Source: a bacterium
GTDB taxonomy: Bacteria > Actinomycetota > Acidimicrobiia > Spongiisociales > ZC4RG35
Length of the DNA: 64,000 nt
NCBI GenBank assembly: GCA_028824015.1
Contig: JAPPFC010000036.1
Location: 124,001-188,000, forward strand
Direction of reading: 5' to 3'
In this document: piece after piece, positions 1 to 8,913 of the stretch
Numbering within the stretch: the stretch's first letter is position 1
How the letters are laid out: the number at the start of each line of letters is the position of its first letter
Notes under the pieces: model-generated
The model's database searches: none
Seen by the model: only the letters and a program-made list of their open reading frames with translations
Told to the model about the DNA's origin: nothing
Program-made: the position numbers and the translations under genes

Positions 1-755
1 ACCGACTCTCCCCGGAACAGCACCCGGCAAGGAGTCCCCACCTCGACGTTCCCCACACCCCGCACCTGCACGGATCCCACCTTGGCTATCGCAAAGCCTC
101 CCCTTCGAGCCACCCCCACTCCCTCCCACAGGTTGGAGACCCCCACTATCCCCGCCACCCGGGAGTCGCTCGGGTGAGACAACACCTCCCCGAGAGGTCC
201 CTGCTGACGAATCCGACCCTCCACCAGCACGGCCATGTGGGTGCCCAGCGCGGCGGCTGTCTCCAGGTCGTGCGTGACGATCACCGCTCCCCGTTCTCCC
301 ACCCCCTCGGCGATCAGCCTGGCCACCGCGGCCCGGTCCTCGGCGTCAATGGGCGCCAGGGGCTCGTCCAGCAGCACCCACGGTTCCGGCCGGGCAAGAA
401 CCCGGGAGAGGGCGATCCTCTGTCTCTCCCCGCCGCTCAGAAGGCCGGCAGGCTCTGACAGCCGGTCCCCCATCCCCAATCGGGCGGCGAGTTCTGTGGC
501 GAGGGCGGATCGGCGCGCGTCCAGGCCCAACCCCAGGTTCCAACCGGTCCCTCCCCGGAACAGATGGGGGGTCTGGGGCAGGTAGGCGCAGTCCCAATCC
601 GGTCCCCCGGGGAGGGTCCCCGCCAGCAATCTCAGCAGGGTCGTCTTGCCGGCGCCGTTGGGCCCGAACACCACCGTCCGGCGACCCTTGATCAACTCCA
701 GTCCCTCCACGTCCAGCACAGGATCACGACTCGGGTAACGAAACGAGACTCTCAT
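1..755 (-). CDS. ABC transporter ATP-binding protein, tungstate/molybdate type (3' end outside window)
   Basis: Energises import of a small oxyanion together with the membrane permease encoded just upstream. The visible 251 residues hold a Walker A motif (GPNGAGKTT, about residues 33-41), the ABC signature LSGGERQR, a Walker B with LLDEPLAP, and the switch histidine in VTHD. A C-terminal part resembling a TOBE/Mop-like domain runs off the window edge. The ATG at 753-755 overlaps the permease stop (ATGA), so the pair is translationally coupled. The substrate is inferred from the TupB-like permease; molybdate or sulfate cannot be excluded. No binding-protein gene is visible next to it. Confidence 0.85.
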   Translation of the reverse strand, partial: MRVSFRYPSRDPVLDVEGLELIKGRRTVVFGPNGAGKTTLLRLLAGTLPGGPDWDCAYLPQTPHLFRGGTGWNLGLGLDARRSALATELAARLGMGDRLSEPAGLLSGGERQRIALSRVLARPEPWVLLDEPLAPIDAEDRAAVARLIAEGVGERGAVIVTHDLETAAALGTHMAVLVEGRIRQQGPLGEVLSHPSDSRVAGIVGVSNLWEGVGVARRGGFAIAKVGSVQVRGVGNVEVGTPCRVLFRGES

Positions 756-1444
756 GGCCCATCTCCTCCCAGCCGGCCCACGGCTATGTTCACCAACAGG
801 GCGATGACCAGCAACACCGCGCCGGCCGCCACCGCCGCCCCGAACCGCGCCTGGCGGGACTCCTCAACGATCAGGGTGGTCAGCACTCGCGTCTCCCCCA
901 CGATGTTGCCACCCACCACCAGCACCGCTCCCACCTCGGCCACCACCCTCCCGAAGGAAGCCGCCACCGCGGTGGCCACTCCTGCTCGCGCCTCCCGCAC
1001 CGCGACCATCCCCCGCGCCACCCGCCCCAGGCCCAGAGCGGCCAATTGCTCCATCGGGACCCTGCCCAAGCCTCTGATGGATCCGGAGACGACCCCGGCC
1101 GCGACCGGGGTTGCCAGGATCACTTGGGCAATCACCATCGCGGCTGGGGTGAAGATCAGACCGAGGCCCCCCAGCGGACCCGAACGCCAGAACACCAGGA
1201 GGAGGAGAAGTCCGGCCAGCACGGGTGGAAACCCCATCCCGACGCTCACCGCCAGTCGCAGGACTCCTCTTCCCCGAAACCGGCCGAGCGCCAGAGCCGC
1301 TCCCAGGGGAACCCCCAGGAGCGCCCCTATCGCGGTGGAGGCGGCGGAGACCGCGAGAGTCAGAGCCACCACTGTCCAGAGTTCGGGACCGGCGCGGGAA
1401 AGAACCTCGACCGCGTCCGCCAGTACTTCCCACAGGAACTCCAT
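752..1444 (-). CDS. tupB: Tungstate-type ABC transporter permease
   Basis: Membrane component of an oxyanion importer, 230 residues, the usual TupB length. The sequence has about five hydrophobic segments and a binding-protein-dependent transport loop around residues 120-160 (ATPVAAG...GLGRVPMEQLAALG), where the EAA-like loop contacts the ATPase. The central LGLIFTPAAMVIAQ region is typical of TupB-like permeases. Its stop overlaps the ATPase start. The start at 1442-1444 lies 12 bp after the stop of a 39-codon membrane ORF. The specificity for tungstate rather than molybdate is family inference only. Confidence 0.8.
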   Translation of the reverse strand: MEFLWEVLADAVEVLSRAGPELWTVVALTLAVSAASTAIGALLGVPLGAALALGRFRGRGVLRLAVSVGMGFPPVLAGLLLLLVFWRSGPLGGLGLIFTPAAMVIAQVILATPVAAGVVSGSIRGLGRVPMEQLAALGLGRVARGMVAVREARAGVATAVAASFGRVVAEVGAVLVVGGNIVGETRVLTTLIVEESRQARFGAAVAAGAVLLVIALLVNIAVGRLGGDGP

Positions 1445-1456
1445 CCTGCCCCTGCC

Positions 1457-1576
1457 TCAACGCCGCTGCAAAGACCGACCCGACGAGCTGCGCCGGGAGT
1501 AAGCCAGGTAGCAGAGTATCCCGACGGTCGTCACCGGAACCCCCCAGACCAGAAACAGGTATACCCCGGTGCGCAT
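1457..1576 (-). CDS. Small single-pass membrane peptide upstream of the oxyanion transporter (candidate)
   Basis: A 39-codon ORF starting ATG at 1574-1576 and ending TGA at 1457-1459. It starts MRTGVYLFLVWGVPVTTVGI, hydrophobic over residues 4-26, and is followed by a basic serine/arginine-rich tail. This is the profile of a small inner-membrane protein with a positively charged cytoplasmic end. It lies 12 bp upstream of the permease and on the same strand. I do not recognise a family. It could be a transporter accessory peptide or a chance ORF; the clean hydrophobic-then-basic pattern and its position favour a real gene. Confidence 0.45.
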   Translation of the reverse strand: MRTGVYLFLVWGVPVTTVGILCYLAYSRRSSSGRSLQRR

Positions 1577-1655
1577 ACCGTTGATGCTAGCTTTTTCGGC
1601 GGTTTCGGTTCCTCGGTCCCAGTTAGGTCGCTAATGGAAACCTAAAGGAGGGACC

Positions 1656-2987
1656 TTGAGGATCCAGGTTCGTAGTCTTAGGGATGGCATCGACCCTGGA
1701 GAGTCCTTGGCCCGCAACACAACATCAAAGACCTTTCCCAAGCGGACCGTGGGGTTGGCGGTCTTCATCCTCGTGCTGGTCGGGTTGACCGCCAGGGAAA
1801 TGCTCTCGGAACCGGCTCCGGAGACCTCCGATGACGCAAGCCTGGTCATAGGAACATTGTTCCCGATCACCGGAGACCTGGCCTCGTTCGGCCCGACTCT
1901 CACCGCCGCTGCCCGGCTGGCGGTGGAGGACCTCAATGCGGCCGGCGGGGTACTGGGCGCCGAGGTCACCCTCTACGAGGCCGACTCGGGAGATCTCAGC
2001 CAGGATGTGGCCAATCCCGAGGTGGACCGGCTCCTCGCCCTGGGTGTGGACGCGATCGTGGGTGCGGCCAGTTCCGCGGTCTCCAAGCTGGTCATCGACA
2101 AGATCACCGGAGCAGGCGTCATCCAGTTCGCCCCATCCAACACCTCTCCCGACTTCACCACCTACCCCGACAACGGGCTCTATTTCCGCACGGCTCCTCC
2201 CGACCTGCTGCTCTCGGCGATGACCGCGCAACTGATGGCGTCGGAAGGCGTGGAGACGGTGGGGGTGATCTACCGGCAGGAGTCCTACGGGACCGGGCTG
2301 GCCGTGGCTTTCCGCGACAGCTTCGAGGAGTTGGGAGGCGTGATCGATCCCTTCATCGCCTATGCCCCCGGCACCGACAGCTTCGACGCCGAGGTGGACC
2401 TGCTGGTGGCGGCCGATCCCGACGCCGTGTTCGTCATCGGCTTCGAAGAGGCGGCCGCACTGGTTACCACCATGCACGAACGAGGAATCGGGCCCACCTC
2501 CGACACCAGAGTCCATGGGACCGCCGGCCACATCGCCAGCATCGGCGTCTCCGTCTCCGATCCCTCCATCCTCGCCGGGATGCGGGGCGCTGAGAACTCG
2601 GTGGACCTGAGGACCATCCGCCACTTCACCGACCGGCTCGAGACCGCCTACGAAGGGGGCGTGCACGGAATTTACGGCTACGGGGCCGAGACGTACGACG
2701 CACTCATCATCATCGCACTCGCGGCGGAGGTGGCCGGCACCACCGACCCGACCGTCATCGCCCGGGAGATCAACGACGTGACCCGGGCGGGGACCAAGTG
2801 CCGCAGTTTCGTCCAGTGCCGGGACCTGATCGCCGCCGGAGAGGATCCCGATTACGTGGGAATCGGGGGAGACTACGAATTCGTGGATGTCGGGGAGCCT
2901 TCGATGGCCAACTACCGGATTCTCACCTACAGCGGGGACTCTCGCCCCGACCAGAGCCTCGACGAATACATCATCTACGGCGGATAG
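1656..2987 (+). CDS. Branched-chain amino-acid-type ABC transporter substrate-binding protein (LivK-like)
   Basis: Extracellular ligand-binding protein of the type I periplasmic fold (Peripla_BP_6), 443 residues. The start is TTG at 1656, chosen because a strong AAAGGAGG lies at 1645-1652. The N-terminus has about 30 basic residues before a hydrophobic segment (VGLAVFILVLVGLTA), so the protein is probably anchored by an uncleaved signal rather than a lipid; there is no lipobox cysteine. The family opening IGTLFPITGDLASFGP follows the anchor. No permease or ATPase genes flank it, so it is an orphan binding protein. The ligand is unknown. It is convergent with gatB. Confidence 0.85.
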   Translation: MRIQVRSLRDGIDPGESLARNTTSKTFPKRTVGLAVFILVLVGLTAREMLSEPAPETSDDASLVIGTLFPITGDLASFGPTLTAAARLAVEDLNAAGGVLGAEVTLYEADSGDLSQDVANPEVDRLLALGVDAIVGAASSAVSKLVIDKITGAGVIQFAPSNTSPDFTTYPDNGLYFRTAPPDLLLSAMTAQLMASEGVETVGVIYRQESYGTGLAVAFRDSFEELGGVIDPFIAYAPGTDSFDAEVDLLVAADPDAVFVIGFEEAAALVTTMHERGIGPTSDTRVHGTAGHIASIGVSVSDPSILAGMRGAENSVDLRTIRHFTDRLETAYEGGVHGIYGYGAETYDALIIIALAAEVAGTTDPTVIAREINDVTRAGTKCRSFVQCRDLIAAGEDPDYVGIGGDYEFVDVGEPSMANYRILTYSGDSRPDQSLDEYIIYGG

Positions 2988-3014
2988 CCGCGGTCGCCGG
3001 CGAGGTCGGCGTAG

Positions 3015-4457
3015 TTACAGGCGAGCGGAGAGTATCTCGTTGACCGCCCGGGGGTCGGCGCGACCGGAGGTGGCTCTCATCACCTGGCCCATCAGGTACC
3101 CCCGCACCTTGCCCTCCCCCGATCGGTAGCGTTCCACCGCCTCGGGATTGGCGGCCATCACCTCTTCCACCACCTCCTCCAAAGCCGTCCGGTCCGAGAG
3201 CTGCAGGAGATTGCGCCGCGTGGCCACCTCCGACGGGCTCCCCTCCCCGTCCATCACGCCCTCCAGGACCTCCCGGGCGGCGCCGGCGGACACGCGCCCC
3301 TCGCTGACCATCCGGGTCAGGGCGGCGATCTGATCTCCCCGGAGCGGAAGCTCCCCCACCGACGCCTCCCTGCGCCGGAGGGAGGCGGTCACCTCCCCGG
3401 TCACCCAGTTTCCGGCCGCCACGGGATCGGCGCCGGACTCCACGGCCTCCTCGAACAGGCTCCTGAGTCGTGGGTCTGAAGAGGCAAGTACCCGGGCCGC
3501 GGCGGGCCTCACTCCCATCCCGCGGTAGCGATCCCGGCGGAGAGCGGGAAGCTCGGGCAGGAGAGAGCGGGCCTCCTCCACCCAGGAGCTGTCGAAGGCC
3601 ATGGGGGCCAGGTCCGGCTCGGTGAAGTAGCGGTAGTCCGAGCTCCCCTCCTTGGTGCGCATCCCGTGAGTGACCTCCGCCTCCTCGTCCCAGTGCCGGG
3701 TCTCCATGACCACCCTCTCGCCGGCTGTGACCAGCGCGGTCTGCCGCCCGATCTCCGAGCGAATGGCCTTCTCCAGCGACCGGAAGGAATTCATGTTCTT
3801 GATCTCCACTTTCACGCCCAGCCTCGGGCTCCCCTCCGGACGGATGGAGACATTGGCGTCGAAGCGGATCGAGCCTCTCTCCATCCGGGCGTCGGAGACC
3901 CCCGTCTCGACCACGACGGCTCGCAACTCCTGGGCATAGGTTCGAGCATCGGCCGCGCTTTTCAAATCCGGGCGGGAGACGATCTCCACCAGGGGGGTGC
4001 CGGCCCGGTTGAAATCCACCAGGGTCTCCGCCGCGGAGTGGATCCTTCCCCCCTCACCCACATGCACCGACTTGCCGGTGTCCTCCTCCATGTGCACCCG
4101 TTCGATCCCCACCCGGAACCGGGTCTCATCCGATTCCACGTCCAACCAGCCGTCCACGCACACGGGAACATCGAACTGGCTGATCTGATAGTTCTTGGGC
4201 AGGTCCGCGTAGTAGTAGTTCTTCCGATGGAAGACAGAGTCGGGGTTGATCCGGCAGTTGAGGGCCAGTCCCAGCCGGATGATCTCCTGGATCGCCTTCC
4301 GGTTGGGCACCGGAAGCGAACCGGGCAGAGCCAGGCACACCGGGCAGACATGGGTGTTGGGGGGATCGCCGAAGGAGACCCGGCATCCGCAGAACATCTT
4401 GGAGTCGGTGTCCAACTCCACGTGGACCTCGATGCCGATCACCGGTTCCCACTTCAC
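3015..4457 (-). CDS. gatB: Aspartyl/glutamyl-tRNA(Asn/Gln) amidotransferase subunit B
   Basis: Subunit B of the GatCAB complex, which converts Glu-tRNA(Gln) and Asp-tRNA(Asn) to the amidated forms using ammonia from GatA. It is 480 residues, normal for the family. It opens with the GatB signature VIGIEVHVEL and a zinc-binding cysteine set (FCGC...CPVC, about residues 22-41). The C-terminal YqeY-like tail ends SGRADPRAVNEILSARL. The start overlaps the gatA stop by 4 bp. Essential in organisms without GlnRS or AsnRS. Confidence 0.98.
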   Translation of the reverse strand: MKWEPVIGIEVHVELDTDSKMFCGCRVSFGDPPNTHVCPVCLALPGSLPVPNRKAIQEIIRLGLALNCRINPDSVFHRKNYYYADLPKNYQISQFDVPVCVDGWLDVESDETRFRVGIERVHMEEDTGKSVHVGEGGRIHSAAETLVDFNRAGTPLVEIVSRPDLKSAADARTYAQELRAVVVETGVSDARMERGSIRFDANVSIRPEGSPRLGVKVEIKNMNSFRSLEKAIRSEIGRQTALVTAGERVVMETRHWDEEAEVTHGMRTKEGSSDYRYFTEPDLAPMAFDSSWVEEARSLLPELPALRRDRYRGMGVRPAAARVLASSDPRLRSLFEEAVESGADPVAAGNWVTGEVTASLRRREASVGELPLRGDQIAALTRMVSEGRVSAGAAREVLEGVMDGEGSPSEVATRRNLLQLSDRTALEEVVEEVMAANPEAVERYRSGEGKVRGYLMGQVMRATSGRADPRAVNEILSARL

Positions 4458-5938
4458 AGGGGCACCCCGGGCGGCGGGGCCAACGCCGGTGGAGGCAGGG
4501 CGTCAAAGCCCGCCAGTCTCTCCACCTCCGCCGCCACGGCCATCATCAACCGCTCGCCGAGGGCGGGCGCCATCACCTGAAACCCGATGGGCAGGCCCTC
4601 CGAGTCGAGGCCGATCGGTACCGAGATGGCGGGATGTCCCGACAGGTTGGAGGGGATGGTGCAGATGTCGCTCATATACATGGCCAGGGGATCCTGGGTG
4701 CGCTCGCCCAACCGGAAGGCTGTGGTGGGACTGGTCGGGGAGACCAGAACATCCACCTTCTCGTATGCCTCGGAGAACTCGTCCAGCAGCAGGGAACGCA
4801 CCTTTTGGGCCTGTCCGTAGAAGGCGTCGAAGTAGCCGGCCGAAAGAGCATAAGTCCCCAACAGGATCCGTCTGATCACCTCCGGGCCGAATCCCTCGGC
4901 GCGGGTGTCGGACATGGTGTCCGAGGCCGTGGAGCCCTTGACGGAGAGCCCGTAGCGCATCCCGTCGAACCGGGCGAGGTTGGCCGAGCACTCGGCAGGC
5001 GCGATCAGGTAATAGGCGGAGAGCGCCACATCGAACAGCGGGAGGGAGACTTCCGTCACCTCCGCGCCCCGGGCCGCCAGCTTTTCCAGCATCATCTCGG
5101 TCGCTTCCGAGACCTCGGGCTGGTACCCCTCCCCTCCCAACTCCTTCACCACTCCCAACCTCAGCCCGTCCACACCCCGATCCAGGCTTCCCGCGAAGTC
5201 GGGAGTCTGTCCGGCATAGGAGGTGGCGTCGGCCGGGTCGTGCCCCGCCACGGCGGACAGCAGGAGCGCGGCGTCCCGGACGGTACGGGTGAGCGGCCCG
5301 ATCTGGTCCAGTGACGAAGCGAACGCCACCAACCCGTACCGGCTGACCAGTCCGTAAGTGGGCTTCAACCCCACCACTCCGCACAGGGAGGCCGGCTGGC
5401 GAATGGAGCCGCCGGTGTCCGAGCCCAGGGCCGCGATCGCCGAACCCGCCGCCACCGCCGCCGCCGAACCTCCCGACGATCCGCCCGGGACCCGGCCGGT
5501 ATCCCAGGGATTACGGGTGGGCCCGTACGCCGAGTTCTCGGTTGAGCTTCCCATGGCGAACTCGTCCAGGTTGGTTTTGCCGACGATCACCGCACCAGCC
5601 TCCCGCAACCGGGCCACCGCCGTGGCGTCGTAGGGAGGTCGATACCCGGCCAGGATCTTCGAGGAGCAGGTGGTCTCCAACCCCCGGGTGCACATGTTGT
5701 CCTTCACGGCCACGGGGATTCCGTGGAGGGGTCCCCGGTCCTCCCCTCGGTCCAACTCCCGATCAGCCCGTCGGGCCGCGGACATGGCGCCCTCCCGGTC
5801 GAGGTTGAGATAGCAGTGCAACTCCGACTCGGTCATCTCGGCCCGGGACATAACAGCCGCCAGCAACTCGACGGAGGTGGTCTCCCCGGAACGCAGCGCC
5901 GCGCCGGCGGAGGTGATCGAGAGAGGCTGGGAAGGCAT
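4454..5938 (-). CDS. gatA: Aspartyl/glutamyl-tRNA amidotransferase subunit A
   Basis: Amidase-signature subunit that releases ammonia from glutamine for GatB. It is 494 residues. The Ser-cisSer-Lys triad is visible: Lys in VAVKDN, the cis-Ser in VPGGSSGGSAAAVAAG and the nucleophilic Ser in DTGGSIRQPA. The C-terminus GFQVMAPALGERLMM is typical of GatA. It lies between gatC (7 bp upstream) and gatB (4-bp overlap), one operon in the order C-A-B. Confidence 0.98.
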   Translation of the reverse strand: MPSQPLSITSAGAALRSGETTSVELLAAVMSRAEMTESELHCYLNLDREGAMSAARRADRELDRGEDRGPLHGIPVAVKDNMCTRGLETTCSSKILAGYRPPYDATAVARLREAGAVIVGKTNLDEFAMGSSTENSAYGPTRNPWDTGRVPGGSSGGSAAAVAAGSAIAALGSDTGGSIRQPASLCGVVGLKPTYGLVSRYGLVAFASSLDQIGPLTRTVRDAALLLSAVAGHDPADATSYAGQTPDFAGSLDRGVDGLRLGVVKELGGEGYQPEVSEATEMMLEKLAARGAEVTEVSLPLFDVALSAYYLIAPAECSANLARFDGMRYGLSVKGSTASDTMSDTRAEGFGPEVIRRILLGTYALSAGYFDAFYGQAQKVRSLLLDEFSEAYEKVDVLVSPTSPTTAFRLGERTQDPLAMYMSDICTIPSNLSGHPAISVPIGLDSEGLPIGFQVMAPALGERLMMAVAAEVERLAGFDALPPPALAPPPGVPL

Positions 5939-5945
5939 GGTCGGG

Positions 5946-6230
5946 TCAGTCGAGAGCCGGCGAGGTCACGAAAAACCCGTCCCGGCTCTCGGGCGCCATC
6001 TCCAACACCTCGTCGCGGTCGAGCGAGGGGCGCACCTCATCGGCCCGGAACACATTGGTCTGCCCCAGCGGGTGAGCAAGGGGGAGAGCGGACGAGGTGT
6101 CAACTTCCTGCACCCGGGCGGCGTGGTCCAGGATGACCCCCAACTCCTCGCGGTATCGGTCCAGACGGTCCGGCGAGAGTCCCAGCCGCGCCAGGGAGGC
6201 GACATGGGCGACATCCACATCAATGGGCAT
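5946..6230 (-). CDS. gatC: Aspartyl/glutamyl-tRNA amidotransferase subunit C
   Basis: Small belt-like subunit that stabilises GatA-GatB, 94 residues, the normal length. The family opening is VAHVASLARLGLS, and the conserved middle reads VLEMAPESRDGFFV near the C-terminus. It is the first gene of the gatCAB operon; the promoter must lie in the short 6231-6262 gap shared with the divergent membrane protein. Confidence 0.95.
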   Translation of the reverse strand: MPIDVDVAHVASLARLGLSPDRLDRYREELGVILDHAARVQEVDTSSALPLAHPLGQTNVFRADEVRPSLDRDEVLEMAPESRDGFFVTSPALD

Positions 6231-6262
6231 AGGAGAAGGAGTTTAGGAAAGGCGCCATCGGG

Positions 6263-6607
6263 TTGTCCGCTAGCTTGATGGGTATGAGCGAAGACCTCCC
6301 CGCCTCCGCCGATTACCGCCGTCTGCTCCTGGGAGTGGCCGTTCTGTGCCTCACCGCGGGCGCCGCGGTGACGTGGTGGCAAGGCTATCCGGAAGCCGCG
6401 GCTGTCCTCCTGAGGGCCGACATCCTGCTGGCCGCCGTGTGGCTGGCCTATCCGGCTCTCCGCTCTGTGAGATGGGGAGTGTTGCTGGCCGTTGCCGGAG
6501 GGGCTTTGCTGCTCCTCACCAGGTGGCGGGTGGTGGCAGCGTTGATATTCGTTGTCCTGTTTCTGGCTCTGATGTGGGGAAGAATCCGAAGGAGGGGCGT
6601 ACCCTAG
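6263..6607 (+). CDS. Small hydrophobic membrane protein of unknown function
   Basis: About 107-114 residues with three to four transmembrane segments (LLLGVAVLCLTAGAAVTWW, AVLLRADILLAAVWLAY, RWGVLLAVAGGALLLL, VVAALIFVVLFLALMW) and a basic C-terminus (GRIRRRGVP). Three starts are possible: TTG 6263, about 10 nt after AGGAAAGG at 6245-6252, or ATG at 6278 or 6284. Its size and topology recall the DUF3017-type proteins of actinobacteria, but I cannot assign a family. Divergent from gatC. Confidence 0.7.
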   Translation: MSASLMGMSEDLPASADYRRLLLGVAVLCLTAGAAVTWWQGYPEAAAVLLRADILLAAVWLAYPALRSVRWGVLLAVAGGALLLLTRWRVVAALIFVVLFLALMWGRIRRRGVP

Positions 6608-6712
6608 CGCCACCGCCCGACTCCCCCGGACCCCTCGGGACGTTTTCGTGAACACGGGGGCCGGTCGCCTGTTGCACAGGATCGCCGGGCGGACCCTCTA
6701 ACCTAGCCCAAC

Positions 6713-7708
6713 ATGGCGAACACCACAGCACAGCCCACCCCACCCTCCTATCCGGTCTGGTTCGAGCGGGTCAACTGGCCGGGGATGGACAAGGTGCACC
6801 AATCAGGAATCAGAGTCTTGGGCCCGGGAGATCCCGAGGACCCCTACCGCGGTATCGAAGAGGCCACCGCAATTCTGGCGGGGCACAGCCGATTCGACGG
6901 AGAGGTGATGGACAGGGTGCCGAACCTGGCGATCATCGCCCGCACGGGGATCGGATACGACGCCATAGTGGTGGCGGACGCCACGGAGCGAGGGATCTGT
7001 GTTTGCAACTTTCCGGAGGGTCCCACCATCCCGACCGCCGAGCAGGCGATGGCACTGATGCTGTCAGTCGCCAAACGCCTTCCAATTCTCCAGCGCCAAC
7101 TGCGAGAGGGCGACCTGGCGAGCATCAAGAACCACAGGGCGGTGGAACTGAACCGAAAGCTATTGGCGCTGGTGGGATTCGGCCGGATTCCTCGCCGGGT
7201 GGCCACCATGGCCGCCGCGATCGGAATGGAGGTAACGGCATTCGACCCGTATCTGACCGATGAGCAATTCGGGTCCGTGACCCGGGCGCCGGACCTGGCG
7301 GGGATGGTCGCCTCCGCCGATGTCGTCTCCATCCATGTGCCCCTCACTCCCGATACTCGGAACCTGTTCGACCGGACGATGCTCGGTTTGATGAAACCGG
7401 ACGCCATCCTCATCAACACCTCCCGAGGACCGGTGGTCAACACCGACGCGCTGGTGGAGGCGGTCTTCTCGGGCCACCTGCGGGCGGTCGGCCTGGACGT
7501 CACCGATCCCGAGCCGCTCCCGATCGGCCATCCGTTGCTCGGCTTCGATAACGTGTTGGTCTCCCCTCACGTGGCGGCCTGGACCACGGAGGCCAAGGGA
7601 CGGATGCTGGCGGAGGCGATAAGCCAGGTCCTCTCGGTTATGGCGGGGCGCCGCCCCAGCTACCTGGTCAACCCCGAGGTTCTGGAACGGGCGGGTCTCA
7701 GCGCCTAG
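6713..7708 (+). CDS. D-isomer-specific 2-hydroxyacid dehydrogenase
   Basis: NAD(P)-dependent oxidoreductase of the D-2-hydroxyacid/phosphoglycerate dehydrogenase family, 331 residues. The nucleotide-binding fold is seen as LALVGFGRIPRRVA. The active-site trio is visible: Arg in INTSRGPVVN, Glu in VTDPEPLP and His in VSPHVAAWT. It lacks the C-terminal ACT domains of serine-pathway SerA, so a catabolic or detoxifying role is likelier. It runs straight into a Gfo/Idh/MocA oxidoreductase, which suggests joint work on a sugar acid or polyol. The substrate is unknown. Confidence 0.9.
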   Translation: MANTTAQPTPPSYPVWFERVNWPGMDKVHQSGIRVLGPGDPEDPYRGIEEATAILAGHSRFDGEVMDRVPNLAIIARTGIGYDAIVVADATERGICVCNFPEGPTIPTAEQAMALMLSVAKRLPILQRQLREGDLASIKNHRAVELNRKLLALVGFGRIPRRVATMAAAIGMEVTAFDPYLTDEQFGSVTRAPDLAGMVASADVVSIHVPLTPDTRNLFDRTMLGLMKPDAILINTSRGPVVNTDALVEAVFSGHLRAVGLDVTDPEPLPIGHPLLGFDNVLVSPHVAAWTTEAKGRMLAEAISQVLSVMAGRRPSYLVNPEVLERAGLSA

Positions 7709-7710
7709 GA

Positions 7711-8910
7711 TTGAGCGTTGTCGCACAGATCGGCCGCGATGAGATGAGCAGGAAAGCCCCAGGGATCGGGCTGATCGGGTTCGGATGGATGGGCCAGTCC
7801 CACACCCGCGCCTTCAGGAACATCGAGGTCTACTTTCCCGAGAGCGACATCCGCCCGAGGCTGGTGGCGATGGCGGATCCGGTCTCGACGCGGGTCGCCA
7901 CTGCGGTCGAGGACTTCGGTTATGAAAAGGGCGGCGCGGACTGGAGAGAGGTGGTTCACCACCCCGACGTGGACATCGTCGACATAACCGCTCCGAACGC
8001 ATTGCACCGGACCATCGCCGAGGAAGCCGCTGCCGCCGGCAAGACCGTGTTCTGCGAGAAGCCGGTGGGGGGACATCCCGAAGACACCATGGCCATCGCC
8101 CGCGCCATCCGGACCGCCGGGGTGCTTTCGGGATGCGGCTACAACTACCGGTGGGTACCGCTGGTCCAGCATGTACGCCACCTCATCGAAGAGGGCCGCT
8201 TCGGCAAACTCACCCATTACCGGGGACGGTTCTTCTCGATGTACGGGCGGGACCCGCTCTCCCTACTCACCTGGCGATTCACCGAGAAGTCTCGCTATGG
8301 GACGCTGACTGACATCATGTCCCACGCCATAGACATGGCCCTGTTCCTGTGCGGACCCATCCGACGGGTGGTGGCCACCAGGGAGACCTTCATCACCCAT
8401 CGTCCCATTCCCATGCCCGGAGAGGGGACTCACTATGACGTGGGCTCGATCAGCGATCCCACCGGTCCGGTGACCAACGAGGACTACGTCGGCGCCCTGG
8501 TGGAGTTCGAGAGCGGAGCGCGGGGGACCCTGGAGTCCGACCGGACCATCGTCGGTCCGCAGAGCGACATGGCCTTTGAACTCAACGGGACCAAAGGGGC
8601 CGCATCCTGGACGCACGAGAAGCTCAACGCGCTGGAGTTGTACCTGCCCGAAGAGCAGCCCGTGGACGGGTTCATCCGGGTGCTGGCGGGAGACTGGCTC
8701 CCCCACCAGGGCAACATCGTCCCCGGCCATGGGAATTCCCTCGGCTACGAAGATCTGAAGCTCATCGAGTTGTACGAGTTCTTGCAGGCAGTCGGATCGG
8801 GGGCAAGGTTCTCACCCGATTTCGAAGCGGCGGCGCGGGTGGCCGAGGTCCAGGCAGCCATGGCCCGATCCTGGGAATCGGGCGCGTGGGAGAGCGTCGA
8901 GACCCTCTGA
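7711..8910 (+). CDS. Gfo/Idh/MocA family NAD(P)-dependent oxidoreductase
   Basis: Sugar or polyol dehydrogenase of the glucose-fructose oxidoreductase/inositol dehydrogenase family. It has an N-terminal Rossmann motif IGLIGFGWMGQSH and the family motif FCEKPVGGHP with the catalytic Lys. A TTG at 7711 opens the frame, but the ATG at 7744 (giving MSRKAPGIGLIG) is the more natural start. It follows the hydroxyacid dehydrogenase closely. Because no other IolG-like protein is seen beside the iol genes, this one is a candidate for the inositol dehydrogenase step, but the sequence does not prove it. Confidence 0.9.
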   Translation: MSVVAQIGRDEMSRKAPGIGLIGFGWMGQSHTRAFRNIEVYFPESDIRPRLVAMADPVSTRVATAVEDFGYEKGGADWREVVHHPDVDIVDITAPNALHRTIAEEAAAAGKTVFCEKPVGGHPEDTMAIARAIRTAGVLSGCGYNYRWVPLVQHVRHLIEEGRFGKLTHYRGRFFSMYGRDPLSLLTWRFTEKSRYGTLTDIMSHAIDMALFLCGPIRRVVATRETFITHRPIPMPGEGTHYDVGSISDPTGPVTNEDYVGALVEFESGARGTLESDRTIVGPQSDMAFELNGTKGAASWTHEKLNALELYLPEEQPVDGFIRVLAGDWLPHQGNIVPGHGNSLGYEDLKLIELYEFLQAVGSGARFSPDFEAAARVAEVQAAMARSWESGAWESVETL

Positions 8911-8913
8911 ACC

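Noticed and set aside
564-1502. 312-codon plus-strand frame at the left end
   Set aside because: Ser/Thr/Arg-rich shadow of the tungstate-type permease and ATPase genes on the minus strand.
2988-3014. Terminator between the LivK-like gene and gatB
   Set aside because: Only a short TCGCCGGCGA palindrome with no loop; too weak to call.
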